A stretch of DNA of 64,000 nucleotides from Candidatus Krumholzibacteriota bacterium. Its GTDB lineage: Bacteria; Krumholzibacteriota; Krumholzibacteriia; JAJRXK01. Below, piece after piece: positions 17,131-25,556 of this stretch. Each line of letters starts with the position of its first letter. Within the stretch, counting starts at the first letter, position 1. The stretch covers positions 1 through 64,000 of the forward strand of contig JAJRXK010000062.1 of the NCBI GenBank assembly GCA_024276305.1, written 5' to 3'. The position numbers were made by a program, and so were the translations under genes. The notes below the pieces were generated by a model. That model did not search any database. It was not told the origin of the DNA and saw nothing but the letters and a program-made list of their open reading frames with translations.

Positions 17131-19638
17131 TCAGAACGTGTAATCGAGTTGGAGGCGGAAGGCGGTCTCGTTGCCACGAACCTCATCGCCGATCGGTACG
17201 CTCCGACCGTAGACGATGTTGGTTCCGCTGAGCGAATTGTCATGGGACATCTTGAATCGCAGGAGCAGATTGGGGCTCAACCGGCTGCGGATGAGCAACC
17301 AGTTCCTGAAGCCCTTGCCGTCGAGGAGCACGAACTCGTTGTCCTCGAAATTCCAGAGAAAGCCGTCGTAGACCAAGGACGAGAACATCACCATCAGGTT
17401 CCGATTCACATTGTGGCGGAACTGGGCTTGCAGGGCGTGCCCGGGGCTTCCCGCTTGGGGCAGCGGACTGTCTCCGCCCGGATTGTTCGGCGGCTCGGAA
17501 AGCCGGGGCCGCGGCGCAAACTGAGTGCTGGTAGCACTGTAGAGGAAACGCATCTCGTCGTAGGAACTCAATCGAAGCCGGGCTTCGAGGCGAGTGTCCC
17601 AGCTCTTGAAGGCCCGCACATCGTCGGTGATCTGTTCGGCCCGGCTGCTGAAGCGCTGACGGAGACGGAACCGCAGAGGGAAGATCGGCTGATACTCCAT
17701 GCGAAGGGTGTACCGTCGCATGTCCTGGCCATCCGATACTCGGGTCCATTGATCGAAGTCGAGGCCGGTGATCGTGAGACGCCGCGAGATGCGATAACGG
17801 GAGGTGATGAAGAGCCCTCGTTCGGGTTTCATCTGCGGCGTATTCACTTCGAGATAACTGAGCAATTCGTTGTTCAGCCGGAAGGGGTCGCCGACGAGAG
17901 TCTGCTCGTAACGAGTATCATTACTGAAGGCACGCGCATAGGGATTGTCGAATCCGATTCCGTAATTGCGGTAGAGAGCGAAGAGATTGAAGTCTCCGTA
18001 CTGCACATAACCATTCAACACGAAGGCCTCGGGTGCGGCCGAAAACACCCCTTCCAAGAAGTCGTTCTTCTTGCTGGCGTCGAGCTTGGCATACTCGCCC
18101 TGGAGTGCCACGTTCTCGTACACGGCCTGGAATTCCGCTCCCACCACCCGGCGAAAATTCCCGATTCCGGCCGACGAGTAATCTCGGAAGAGTTCTGAGT
18201 CCCGAGCCTGAAGCAAATCGGGGCGGGTGAACAGAGCCGTGGTCTGGGGATCGAAGGGCTTGTCGTAGCGCGCTTCGTAACCGGACACCCCGACATAGGT
18301 TCCGGGAAAGAGCGAGAACTTGAGGTTGCCGCCGCGGATCGTCTCTTCGAAGGCGTCGCGCCGAATGCTCCCCCCGAAGGTGCCGTTGTTCGCGTCGAGC
18401 ACCTCCTGCTCGAAACGGGGAGTCAAGAGGATGTAACGGTTGATGCTGTCCGGCTGACCGTCCCCATCGAGATCGCCGTTCATCACCGCATCCTTGCGAT
18501 CCCGGCTGACGAATCCGACCGCGTGAAGGCGTCCCAGATCGAATTCCAGCGCCGCGCCCCGCAGCGCGAACTCATCGGTGCGGGAGAGGTCGCCAAAGAC
18601 GGTCTGGGGTCGCTTGTTCCAGCCATAACCCGTCTTGCGAGGCAGGAAGAAGTCGGTGTTGTCCATCACCAGACCCTGCCCAAAAGCGACTCGGTAGTTG
18701 CCGAGGATGACCTTGATCCTCGACCCCCAAGAACCCAGCTTCCGACGGTCGCTGCGGTAGGAGACATATCCCTTCACTGTCTCCGTCAGGTCCGCCTCGC
18801 CCACCTGACGATGGGTCAGCACTCCTGCCTTCAGCGTCCTCCCGAGCCTCAGACGCAGCTTGGTGAGAACGGCCGGATTGGGAGATGTGAGCACCTCGGC
18901 TCCCTGCTGGAAGAACTGTCCCCCCAGGAGAATCTCCTGCTCGTCACCCGCCCGGTTGTAGGGCGTGTTGAAGGTCAGGTATTCGAGATCTCCGTGAATC
19001 TCACGCTTCTGCGACGGCGGCGAATAGACGATGAAGTCCCGCAGATTCCGGTAACCCCAATAGCTCAGGCCTGGAGCGTTGCGCAGTTGACGATCCCCTT
19101 CGATGCGTCCCAGGCGATCCCGATTGCGCAGGATCGCCACCGCATCCACCGGCGACACGTTCTGGTAGCTCATGAGCTCGTAGATGGTCATGTCATTGAT
19201 GTCCGAGGGCTCGCGCAACTGGTCGAGGAGCTCGTCGGCCAACTCTTCGCTCGCACCCTCCTGGCTCAGGAAGCGCTCGACCTGCCGAAACCCTTTGTCG
19301 TAGCGCTGCAAGGCGTCGTCGCGGGCCTCCGGAGGCAAGGTGGCCACCAAAGACCGCAGGCGGGCCATGACCTCGGGAGTCATGCCCTTCACCTTTCGCA
19401 ATTCGAAGAAGTTCTCGAAGTAGCCCTGGTACTCGCGGTATTCGACGATGGCCTCCGCCAGGTCCCGGGAGATCGGTAGCCTGGAGATCTCCCCCAGCGA
19501 GGCCGAGTTGAGGTCAAGGCGCTCCTCCACCGCGACCACTGGCTCCGCCGACACCGAATCGGAGACCCGGAGCAGCACGGAACCCGCGAGGGCAACCGCG
19601 ATGGTTGCAAGACGAAGGGCGCGGGCCGGGATGCTCAC
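17131..19638 (-). CDS. Helix-hairpin-helix domain protein fused to a large outer-membrane beta-barrel
   Basis: The 835-aa product has a signal segment (ALRLATIAVALAGSVLLRV). ComEA-like HhH regions follow: LDLNSASLGEISRLPISRDL / YREYQGYFENFFELRKVKGM (about 39-100) and DINDMTIYELMSYQNVSPVD / LRNAPGLSYWGYRNLRDFI (about 150-212). The remaining 600 residues are amphipathic beta strands ending in LQLDYTF, an outer-membrane barrel signature. HhH motifs of this type bind DNA non-specifically in ComEA. The start is a GTG at 19638 that overlaps the stop of the preceding gene (GTGA) and has AAAGGAG 8 bases upstream. The function is not established. A surface DNA receptor or translocation pore is possible, but the HhH could also be a protein contact. 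Confidence 0.83.
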   Translation of the reverse strand: MSIPARALRLATIAVALAGSVLLRVSDSVSAEPVVAVEERLDLNSASLGEISRLPISRDLAEAIVEYREYQGYFENFFELRKVKGMTPEVMARLRSLVATLPPEARDDALQRYDKGFRQVERFLSQEGASEELADELLDQLREPSDINDMTIYELMSYQNVSPVDAVAILRNRDRLGRIEGDRQLRNAPGLSYWGYRNLRDFIVYSPPSQKREIHGDLEYLTFNTPYNRAGDEQEILLGGQFFQQGAEVLTSPNPAVLTKLRLRLGRTLKAGVLTHRQVGEADLTETVKGYVSYRSDRRKLGSWGSRIKVILGNYRVAFGQGLVMDNTDFFLPRKTGYGWNKRPQTVFGDLSRTDEFALRGAALEFDLGRLHAVGFVSRDRKDAVMNGDLDGDGQPDSINRYILLTPRFEQEVLDANNGTFGGSIRRDAFEETIRGGNLKFSLFPGTYVGVSGYEARYDKPFDPQTTALFTRPDLLQARDSELFRDYSSAGIGNFRRVVGAEFQAVYENVALQGEYAKLDASKKNDFLEGVFSAAPEAFVLNGYVQYGDFNLFALYRNYGIGFDNPYARAFSNDTRYEQTLVGDPFRLNNELLSYLEVNTPQMKPERGLFITSRYRISRRLTITGLDFDQWTRVSDGQDMRRYTLRMEYQPIFPLRFRLRQRFSSRAEQITDDVRAFKSWDTRLEARLRLSSYDEMRFLYSATSTQFAPRPRLSEPPNNPGGDSPLPQAGSPGHALQAQFRHNVNRNLMVMFSSLVYDGFLWNFEDNEFVLLDGKGFRNWLLIRSRLSPNLLLRFKMSHDNSLSGTNIVYGRSVPIGDEVRGNETAFRLQLDYTF

Positions 19639-20543
19639 TCGCCTTCTCCTTTCGGCCCGAAGCGCACGGTCAGACCGAACTGATGCGACTCGTCGAGAGT
19701 GCCTCCTCCGGTGGAGAAGCCATAGTCGAGGCTGAGTAGCTGCGGCAACCGCACTCCGAAGCCCCCCGTGAGCTTGGCCGGATCCGTCTCGATCCCCGCT
19801 CGCAGCTGGAAGACCTCCGTGATCGCCCATTCGGCCCCTCCGTGGAAACGGAATTCCTGGCCGAGCTCACTGCGAATGTCAAAAGCAGTGATCACTCCGT
19901 CGAAGGGCTCGTAGGACAGGCCCGCGGCAACGAGCTGCCGCAACTCCTCCTGATCCTCTCCGATCGTGGGATTGTTGAGGTTGCGGGTGTAGAAACCGGC
20001 TCGAGTCCGGTCGTAGAGCTTGACGCTCGCACCCACGTCCAATCCCCAGGTCCACGCCGACCCCGGAGTCTCTCCGCCGACGCTCCGCCCGAAGTCCAAG
20101 TTGTAGAAGTTCAGCGCCCACCCGATCTGGGCAGTGGAGGTGGCGTCTTCGTAGAGCGAGAAACCGTGAGCGAAAGTGAGAGTCTGTTCGCGGGTGAGGT
20201 TGGCGTTCTTGAAGTCCACGCTCCAGTGCCGAAACCCGACCGAAATCCCTCCTCCATTGCCGGGGAGCGGAATCACCGCGGCCCAACCGTTGAGGCGAAA
20301 CGCATCGACCCCATTGGGTTCGACGGTCGAAGATCCCAGCTCGACTTCATCGATCTGCGCCAGCAGAGCGGGGTTCTGGGTGAAACTCCAGACGTCACCG
20401 GATACGGCAACCGAAGCCTCTCCCATCGCCCGGGCTCGTGGACTGAGGGTCTGGCCCTCGAAAGCAGCCTGTGAGGTTCCGATGCCGGTGCCGAGCACCA
20501 GTCCCAGGACCGTAGCGACCGCGATGTTGCGTGTTGTCGTCAT
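19635..20543 (-). CDS. PorV/PorQ-like outer-membrane protein
   Basis: The 302-aa product has a signal peptide (NIAVATVLGLVLGTGIGT) and the PorV-family pattern LSPRARAMGEASVAVSGDVW and FTQNPALLAQ. A beta-barrel of about 12-14 strands follows, closing with FGLTVRFG. PorV/PorQ proteins hold or shuttle exported cargo at the outer membrane in type IX secretion. Here the upstream neighbour has a FlgD-like C-terminal domain that could be cargo. Of two in-frame ATGs, 20543 is preferred because GAGGAGG lies 6-7 bases upstream; 20549 is too close. It is translationally coupled to the HhH barrel. Confidence 0.8.
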   Translation of the reverse strand: MTTTRNIAVATVLGLVLGTGIGTSQAAFEGQTLSPRARAMGEASVAVSGDVWSFTQNPALLAQIDEVELGSSTVEPNGVDAFRLNGWAAVIPLPGNGGGISVGFRHWSVDFKNANLTREQTLTFAHGFSLYEDATSTAQIGWALNFYNLDFGRSVGGETPGSAWTWGLDVGASVKLYDRTRAGFYTRNLNNPTIGEDQEELRQLVAAGLSYEPFDGVITAFDIRSELGQEFRFHGGAEWAITEVFQLRAGIETDPAKLTGGFGVRLPQLLSLDYGFSTGGGTLDESHQFGLTVRFGPKGEGE

Positions 20544-20554
20544 CGTCATCCTCC

Positions 20555-22816
20555 TCACCGCTGCATCCGTGCGGCCACGACGACCGGCATCTGGAGTTCC
20601 TGGGTCTTGCCGGTCAGCCGGTCCACCACTCGCATGTGAGCTATGTAGGTGCCGGCGGGAACGCGCTCGGCGAATTCGTCGCGCCCGTCCCACTCCACGG
20701 TATGCGTCTGGTCGGAGAAGTCGGTTCCGGGAGATTCGAATCGGCTGTCGTAGAGTGTCGCCTTCAACCGCCCTTGGAGGTCGAAGATTCGCAGTAGCAA
20801 CTCGCCACCGAAACTTCCACCCGAGGCGATATTGCTCGAAACGCCCATGGTGATCGGATAGGTCTCACCCTCCCGGGGCAGGAAGGTCCGCGCGGGTCCG
20901 TCGAGCACGAAATCGACGGCGGGGGCATTGGACACTCGCACCGTCTGTGGCGCGGTCATTCGATTGCCCAACTGATCCGCGACACCCCGCACCTCAACCT
21001 CCCAATCATCAATGGTCTCGATGATCCGATCGAGGTTGAGCAGAACCTGCGAAGCCTGGTCGACGAATGCCGCAACCACCCCGGCGGTCGTGTTCGCATT
21101 GCGGACCGTGTAGTTGCCGGGATTGGTGGCGCTGGTCTCTTCGACCGCCTCGTTGAAGCGAAGGGTGACCTGATCGGCGCGGCTCAGATAGGCCATGAGC
21201 AACCGGGGGGGAGATTGATCCGAGAAGGGCGCGGTCTGAATGTCGCTGACGTTGCCCACGAGAACCTGGAAGGTCTGCTGGAATTGGCTCCCGGCTCCAC
21301 GGGCATAGATCTTCTGCCCGGTGCTGAAGGTCAGCCCGAGAGTGTCCGCCACCCGCACCGTGAGGGTCTGTCCACTCCCATCGGAGACCGTGTAGTTCGC
21401 GGCTCCACCCGCGCTGCTCTGCGAGATGATATCTCCCTCGACCTCGATGTAGGTGCCTTCCCAATCCGAACTATTGGCCTGCTTCAGGGTGAGCTTGGTC
21501 GCGGGGACCGGCGGATTGCCGGTGCTGAGCACCTGCACTCCGGTCACATTGACCAATTCCACCGTGCTGAAGAAGAGATCCACCGTGCCGGTGAGTCGAA
21601 CCTTGGCCGTGATATCCTGAAGGGCGGGAACATCCGACCCGTTGCCGAAGAGATTGATTCCCCGTCCGGAGTCGTCCTGGATATAGCCACTGGTCGTCGA
21701 CCCACGGTAATTGGTGGGGATGTAGACCTGCCCTTCCACCGTGACCGTCTGCCCCTGGAATCCGCTCACGTCGGACTGGATGTCCGCAATCGGGGTGATC
21801 GTTCCTCCGCCACCACCGCCACCACCGCCGCCTCCGCTGGATTCGATGTCGGTGGGCAGACCCACGTTGATCTGGAAATCGCTCCCGAACTGTCCTCCTG
21901 CCCCCCGAGCAGTCACGGTGGCTCCGTCGGCGATCACTGCGACCCCCAAGGCGTCGACCACCCGGACCACGACTCCGCCCGATCCGTCGTCCACGATGTA
22001 GTTGCGGCCCGGTCCCCCGACGGAGGAACTCTGCACCGTTCCGGTCACCTCGATGAAGGTGCCCTCCCAGTCCGACGAGTTGGCCGCGGCAGTGGTGATC
22101 TGCTGTGGGCTCAGCTTCGAATTGCCGGTGCTGAGCGTCTGCACCGAAGTGATGTTCGTCAGCTCCACCGTGCTGAAGAAGAGCGACACCGTCCCGGTGA
22201 CCCGCACGACCGCGGTCAGGTCCCGTAGAGCGGGAACGTCCGCTTCGCTGCCGAATACGTTGATCCCCCGACCTGATCCATCCTGGATGTAGCCGCTGAT
22301 CGTCGTGCCCCGGTAATTCGAGGGGATGTAGACCTGGCCTTCGACCGTGACCATCTGCCCGTCGAAGCCGGCCGGATCCGCCTGAATGGTCGCGATCGGG
22401 GTCACGCTTCCGGTGAAGGGTGCATCGAAGGTCACCGCGCTCAAGGAACTGCCCGGCCCTCCCCCGAGGGCTTGGATCCCCTGACTGCGCAAGGTGTAGT
22501 TCACACCTCCGGTGAGGGCGCTGCCCAGAGTCAACGTTGCGGTCGGTCCAGCCACCGCGACCGAAGAGACCGCGAAGGAGTTGGTCGGCGCGTCACTCTG
22601 AAAGACTTGATAGCGGGTCGTCACCGATGCGCTGACCGGGTCGATGTCCTGGTCGAAGGTGACCGCGACGGTGAGTTCGTCGCTCGCGGTGACCGAAGTC
22701 ACCGCAGGCTGCGCGACCGCGAAGGCCGGCAGGAGCAACAGCCCCCACAGCAGTGCGGCGTTTAGAGCTCGGAGCGGAGAGAACAAGACAGGTCTCCTGT
22801 TCGAAGCGGTTGGCAA
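20555..22816 (-). CDS. Exported multi-domain protein: Ig-like, two duplicated OB-fold modules, polyglycine linker, FlgD-like C-terminal domain
   Basis: The 753-aa product begins with a signal peptide (ALLWGLLLLPAFAVAQ). Domains in order are an SbsA/Big_5-like Ig (about 38-135); module A of two OB-folds (139-326); 11 consecutive glycines (328-338); module B (341-528), closely matching A; a second Ig-like domain (535-630); and a FlgD-like Ig (about 645-753), with FDLQGRLKATLYD and VEWDGRDEFAERVPAGTYIA. OB-folds of this layout (VTVEGQVYIP, GYIQDGSGRGINVFG) occur in exported nucleases and nucleic-acid-binding proteins such as the YhcR/DUF5689 class. No nuclease motif is seen. It is the first gene of the leftward unit, 11 bases ahead of the PorV-like gene. 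Surface attachment through the C-terminal domain is inferred. Confidence 0.85.
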   Translation of the reverse strand: MPTASNRRPVLFSPLRALNAALLWGLLLLPAFAVAQPAVTSVTASDELTVAVTFDQDIDPVSASVTTRYQVFQSDAPTNSFAVSSVAVAGPTATLTLGSALTGGVNYTLRSQGIQALGGGPGSSLSAVTFDAPFTGSVTPIATIQADPAGFDGQMVTVEGQVYIPSNYRGTTISGYIQDGSGRGINVFGSEADVPALRDLTAVVRVTGTVSLFFSTVELTNITSVQTLSTGNSKLSPQQITTAAANSSDWEGTFIEVTGTVQSSSVGGPGRNYIVDDGSGGVVVRVVDALGVAVIADGATVTARGAGGQFGSDFQINVGLPTDIESSGGGGGGGGGGGTITPIADIQSDVSGFQGQTVTVEGQVYIPTNYRGSTTSGYIQDDSGRGINLFGNGSDVPALQDITAKVRLTGTVDLFFSTVELVNVTGVQVLSTGNPPVPATKLTLKQANSSDWEGTYIEVEGDIISQSSAGGAANYTVSDGSGQTLTVRVADTLGLTFSTGQKIYARGAGSQFQQTFQVLVGNVSDIQTAPFSDQSPPRLLMAYLSRADQVTLRFNEAVEETSATNPGNYTVRNANTTAGVVAAFVDQASQVLLNLDRIIETIDDWEVEVRGVADQLGNRMTAPQTVRVSNAPAVDFVLDGPARTFLPREGETYPITMGVSSNIASGGSFGGELLLRIFDLQGRLKATLYDSRFESPGTDFSDQTHTVEWDGRDEFAERVPAGTYIAHMRVVDRLTGKTQELQMPVVVAARMQR
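21233..21796 (-). repeat. OB-fold module copy B of an intragenic tandem duplication
   Basis: This copy encodes residues about 341-528. High similarity to copy A throughout, at protein level and visibly in the DNA, indicates a relatively recent duplication or continued gene conversion. Confidence 0.85.
21839..22402 (-). repeat. OB-fold module copy A of an intragenic tandem duplication
   Basis: This copy encodes residues about 139-326 of the exported OB-fold protein. It aligns end to end with the copy at 21233-21796, sharing for example VTVEGQVYIP, SGYIQD, SGRGIN, LFFSTVEL, NSSDWEGT and ARGAG. The two copies are separated by a polyglycine-coding tract. Confidence 0.85.
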
Positions 22817-22984
22817 TCACCCACTCTCCATCAATCGGAGAGAGCGGGCATCGGGATCGACGACTAGATCGGTCCAACGGGGCCGGGTAGAGTAGCACCG
22901 GGTCGCCCCGACGAAAAGGACCGATCTCATGCGACAAAGTGATGTGCTACGGTCCCGGATCGACGACCGAGGCCCGCCAGTTGC

Positions 22985-24064
22985 CTATTCTCCGGCCGCC
23001 GCGGTGGCCGAGCCTCTCTCGAGAAAGGCGACCAATCCTGCGGCGCAGCGGTGGAAAGCCCGCGCAGGGGGGCTGTCGGGGTGATCGAGAAGGACCGGAC
23101 GTCCCTGATCGCCCCCTTCCCGCACCCTCGGATCGATGGGAATCCCGCTCAGGTAGGGAACCCCGTATCGCAAAGCCATTTCCTCGCCTCCTCCCTTGCC
23201 GAAAATCTCGGTTTCCTCTCCGCAGCAAGGACAGACGAAGCCGTTCATGTTCTCGATGAGGCCGGCGATAGGCACCTGAGTCTGTTCGAACATCTGGACG
23301 CCCCGCACCACATCCACCAGGGCCACCGCCTGCGGCGTGGTCACCATGACCACCGCCGACAACGGAACCTGCTGCACCAAGGTCAGTTGGGCATCGCCGG
23401 TGCCCGGCGGCAGATCCACGACCAGTACATCGAGCTCGCCCCACTGGACGTCTCGGAGCAGCTGCTGCACCGCACCCATCACCATCGGTCCCCGCCAGAT
23501 CAGCGCCTTTTCCGAGGGAACGAGCAAGCCAATGGAGATGAGCTTCAGGCCCTCCTTCTCCACGGGAACGATCTTTCGATCGCCGGTGATGGTCGGGCTC
23601 TCGCGAAGATCGAACATCGTGGGAATGCTCGGACCATAGATGTCGGCATCGAGAAGTCCGACCTTCCACCCCCGATCGCGGAGGGCCAGAGCCAGATTCG
23701 TAGCCACCGTGCTCTTGCCCACCCCACCTTTGGCGCTGGCCACCGCCACGACGTGGCGCACTCCGGGAATCCCCCCCGCCGGAGTCAGCGGCGCCGGCGC
23801 GGGCTGGGATTCCCCCTTGCGGCGCAGCACCACATCGACCCGAGCCGCTCCCTCGAGGCTCTCGATCGCCTGAGCCGAGTCCCGGCGAATCCTCTCCACG
23901 ACCCCGGCGTCGGAGATGTTGTGCTCGATCACGACCGCGACATCTCCGTTGTCCGCCACGCGAATCTCGGATATCAGACCGAAGGAGACGATGCTGCGGG
24001 TGAAACCGGGATAGCTGACCCCCGCCAGCGCTTGCTCCACTTGGTCTCGGGTGATGGTGGTCAT
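22985..24064 (-). CDS. mrp: Mrp/NBP35-family P-loop ATPase, iron-sulfur cluster carrier (ApbC-like)
   Basis: Mrp proteins bind and transfer Fe-S clusters to apo-proteins in the cytoplasm. The 359-aa product has an N-terminal DUF59/MIP18-like domain (1-85) and a deviant Walker A (SAKGGVGKSTVATNLA, 111-126). It also has switch motifs LLDADIYGPSIPTMFD and VVDLPPGTGDAQLT, and the cluster-bridging cysteines NGFVCPCCGEE (278-281). Length is normal. The ATG at 24064 fits the DUF59 start. It is divergent from the GT2 gene. No SUF or ISC genes are nearby. Confidence 0.95.
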   Translation of the reverse strand: MTTITRDQVEQALAGVSYPGFTRSIVSFGLISEIRVADNGDVAVVIEHNISDAGVVERIRRDSAQAIESLEGAARVDVVLRRKGESQPAPAPLTPAGGIPGVRHVVAVASAKGGVGKSTVATNLALALRDRGWKVGLLDADIYGPSIPTMFDLRESPTITGDRKIVPVEKEGLKLISIGLLVPSEKALIWRGPMVMGAVQQLLRDVQWGELDVLVVDLPPGTGDAQLTLVQQVPLSAVVMVTTPQAVALVDVVRGVQMFEQTQVPIAGLIENMNGFVCPCCGEETEIFGKGGGEEMALRYGVPYLSGIPIDPRVREGGDQGRPVLLDHPDSPPARAFHRCAAGLVAFLERGSATAAAGE

Positions 24065-24212
24065 GCAGAACCTCGGTCCGTTGGGAGAGTCAAGGAATCG
24101 ACGGCGTTGACGTAGGGACCGGTCCCCCAACATAATCCGTCTCCGGCACCCCCACAGAAAACCCCAACCCGGTCAATCCGCAATCTCCTCCGCGAAAGCG
24201 AGCCTCGATCGC

Positions 24213-24989
24213 ATGCATCTCTCGGTGGCCATGACCGTGCGCAACGAGGAAGCTCGGATCGACGCCGCGCTCCGCAGCTGTGAGGGGCTTGCCGACGAGA
24301 TCGTGGTGGTCGACACCGGGAGCGAAGACCAGACCATCGAGAGAGCTCGGGCTCACCCTCGTACTCGAGTGCTGCAACGGGACTTTGCGGAATTCAGCGC
24401 CGCCAAGGAGGCCGCCCTCTCCGCCTGCACCGGAGACTGGGTCCTCGTCCTGGACGCCTACGAGAGAGTGAGCCCCGAATTGCGACGGAAGATCGAAGCT
24501 CTCGAACGCAATGGCCAACTCGACCACGCCGGAGGCTACCGGATCAGGAGGCGGAATTGGGTCCTGGGCCGCGAAATGCGGAGCATGGGCCTCGATCGCG
24601 ACTACCCCCTGCGATTGGTACGAAGAGAAGGTGCCCACTACAATTCACGCCCCGTCCACGAGGCCATCGAGATCGCCCCCGGTCGTGCCATCGGCCAACT
24701 CGAGGAGCCCCTCGAGCACCATACCTTTTGGGGAGTGGACCACTACTTGCGCAAGATCGATCTCTACACTCGCCTCGAACTCCAGGAACATCCCCGCCGC
24801 CACTCGGATCTTCATCTGATCACGGTGTGGCCTTCGACCTTCTGGAGATATTTCGTGTCACGCCGAGGGTGGACCGACGGCTTCGCGGGATTCGTGTGGG
24901 CCGCTTTCACCGCCACTGGTCGCTTCGTCCGGGACATGAAAGTCTGGATTGCCGACCAACCGCCCCGTCCCCCGGTGGACCACAGCTGA
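24213..24989 (+). CDS. Glycosyltransferase family 2, WaaE/KdtX-like, with altered DxD motif
   Basis: This 258-aa protein belongs to the GT2 group that adds a sugar, usually glucose, to the LPS inner core. It starts MHLSVAMTVRNEEARIDAAL, with the nucleotide-binding IVVVDTGSEDQT. At residues 81-84 the family metal-binding motif DADE is DAYE: Asp83 is replaced by Tyr (codon TAC at 24459-24461). Downstream features are normal (LRLVRREGAHYNSRPVHEAI, HHTFWGVDHYLRKIDLYTRL). Loss of the second aspartate should impair Mn2+/sugar-nucleotide binding. The gene is either an inactive variant, a divergent enzyme or carries a one-base sequence error. It is convergent with the STAS gene, with a 2-base gap. 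Confidence 0.88.
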   Translation: MHLSVAMTVRNEEARIDAALRSCEGLADEIVVVDTGSEDQTIERARAHPRTRVLQRDFAEFSAAKEAALSACTGDWVLVLDAYERVSPELRRKIEALERNGQLDHAGGYRIRRRNWVLGREMRSMGLDRDYPLRLVRREGAHYNSRPVHEAIEIAPGRAIGQLEEPLEHHTFWGVDHYLRKIDLYTRLELQEHPRRHSDLHLITVWPSTFWRYFVSRRGWTDGFAGFVWAAFTATGRFVRDMKVWIADQPPRPPVDHS

Positions 24990-24991
24990 GG

Positions 24992-25336
24992 TCAGTCCCC
25001 GCCGAAACTGGCCAGAGCTTCTTTTTCGTCAGTAAAGGTCTCGAAGATCAGCTCGAGCTGGGTGACATGGAGAATGTTGTCGATCCGCTCGCTGACCTCG
25101 GCGATCTTCATCCGTCCACCGTTCTTCACCAGAGTGGTGTAGGCGGAGACGAGCAAGCCCAGACCGGTACTGTTGATCCACTTCACCTTCGACATGTTGA
25201 GCAGAATATCGACATGACCCTCTTCGATGAGCTTCTCGATGGTGGAGCGGAAGAGATCGAAGTCGTCTCCACCCATGATCTTCCCAGAGAGATCGAGAAT
25301 CATCACCTCGTCCGTCGCGCGTCGCTTGATCTTCAC
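24992..25336 (-). CDS. STAS-domain anti-anti-sigma factor-like protein
   Basis: The 114-aa product is a single STAS domain of the SpoIIAA/RsbV type, which regulates by phospho-dependent binding of an anti-sigma kinase. The conserved phospho-serine region is KVKWINSTGLGLLVSAY. The start is GTG at 25336, preceded by AGGAG at about 7 bases. The frame stays open upstream to 25660, but that part is an arginine- and proline-rich shadow of the neighbouring gene. No anti-sigma kinase or sigma factor is adjacent, so partners must be elsewhere. Confidence 0.9.
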   Translation of the reverse strand: MKIKRRATDEVMILDLSGKIMGGDDFDLFRSTIEKLIEEGHVDILLNMSKVKWINSTGLGLLVSAYTTLVKNGGRMKIAEVSERIDNILHVTQLELIFETFTDEKEALASFGGD

Positions 25337-25556
25337 CTGATACTCCTGTGCGGCGCTCCACTGAAGGAGCGCGTCCTCGATGGCGGGGGGAGCGTGGAAT
25401 GCGTGTCCGCACAGCCTAACCGTGGCCCGCCCCCCTGACAAGGCCGCCGATGGGGGTGGTACGGAGCCTGCAAGTCCCTGGCACCGCCCTCGATCCAGGA
25501 CCACCGTCGTGCACCACCCGCCTGCTCCACCTCTCGCTCCTGAGGCACCCTCTCCC

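Noticed and set aside
21780-21840. Trinucleotide repeat of CCG/CCA type as a possible contingency locus
   Set aside because: The tract encodes a glycine linker with mixed GGA/GGC/GGT codons. It is not a pure repeat, and changes by whole codons would not switch the frame.
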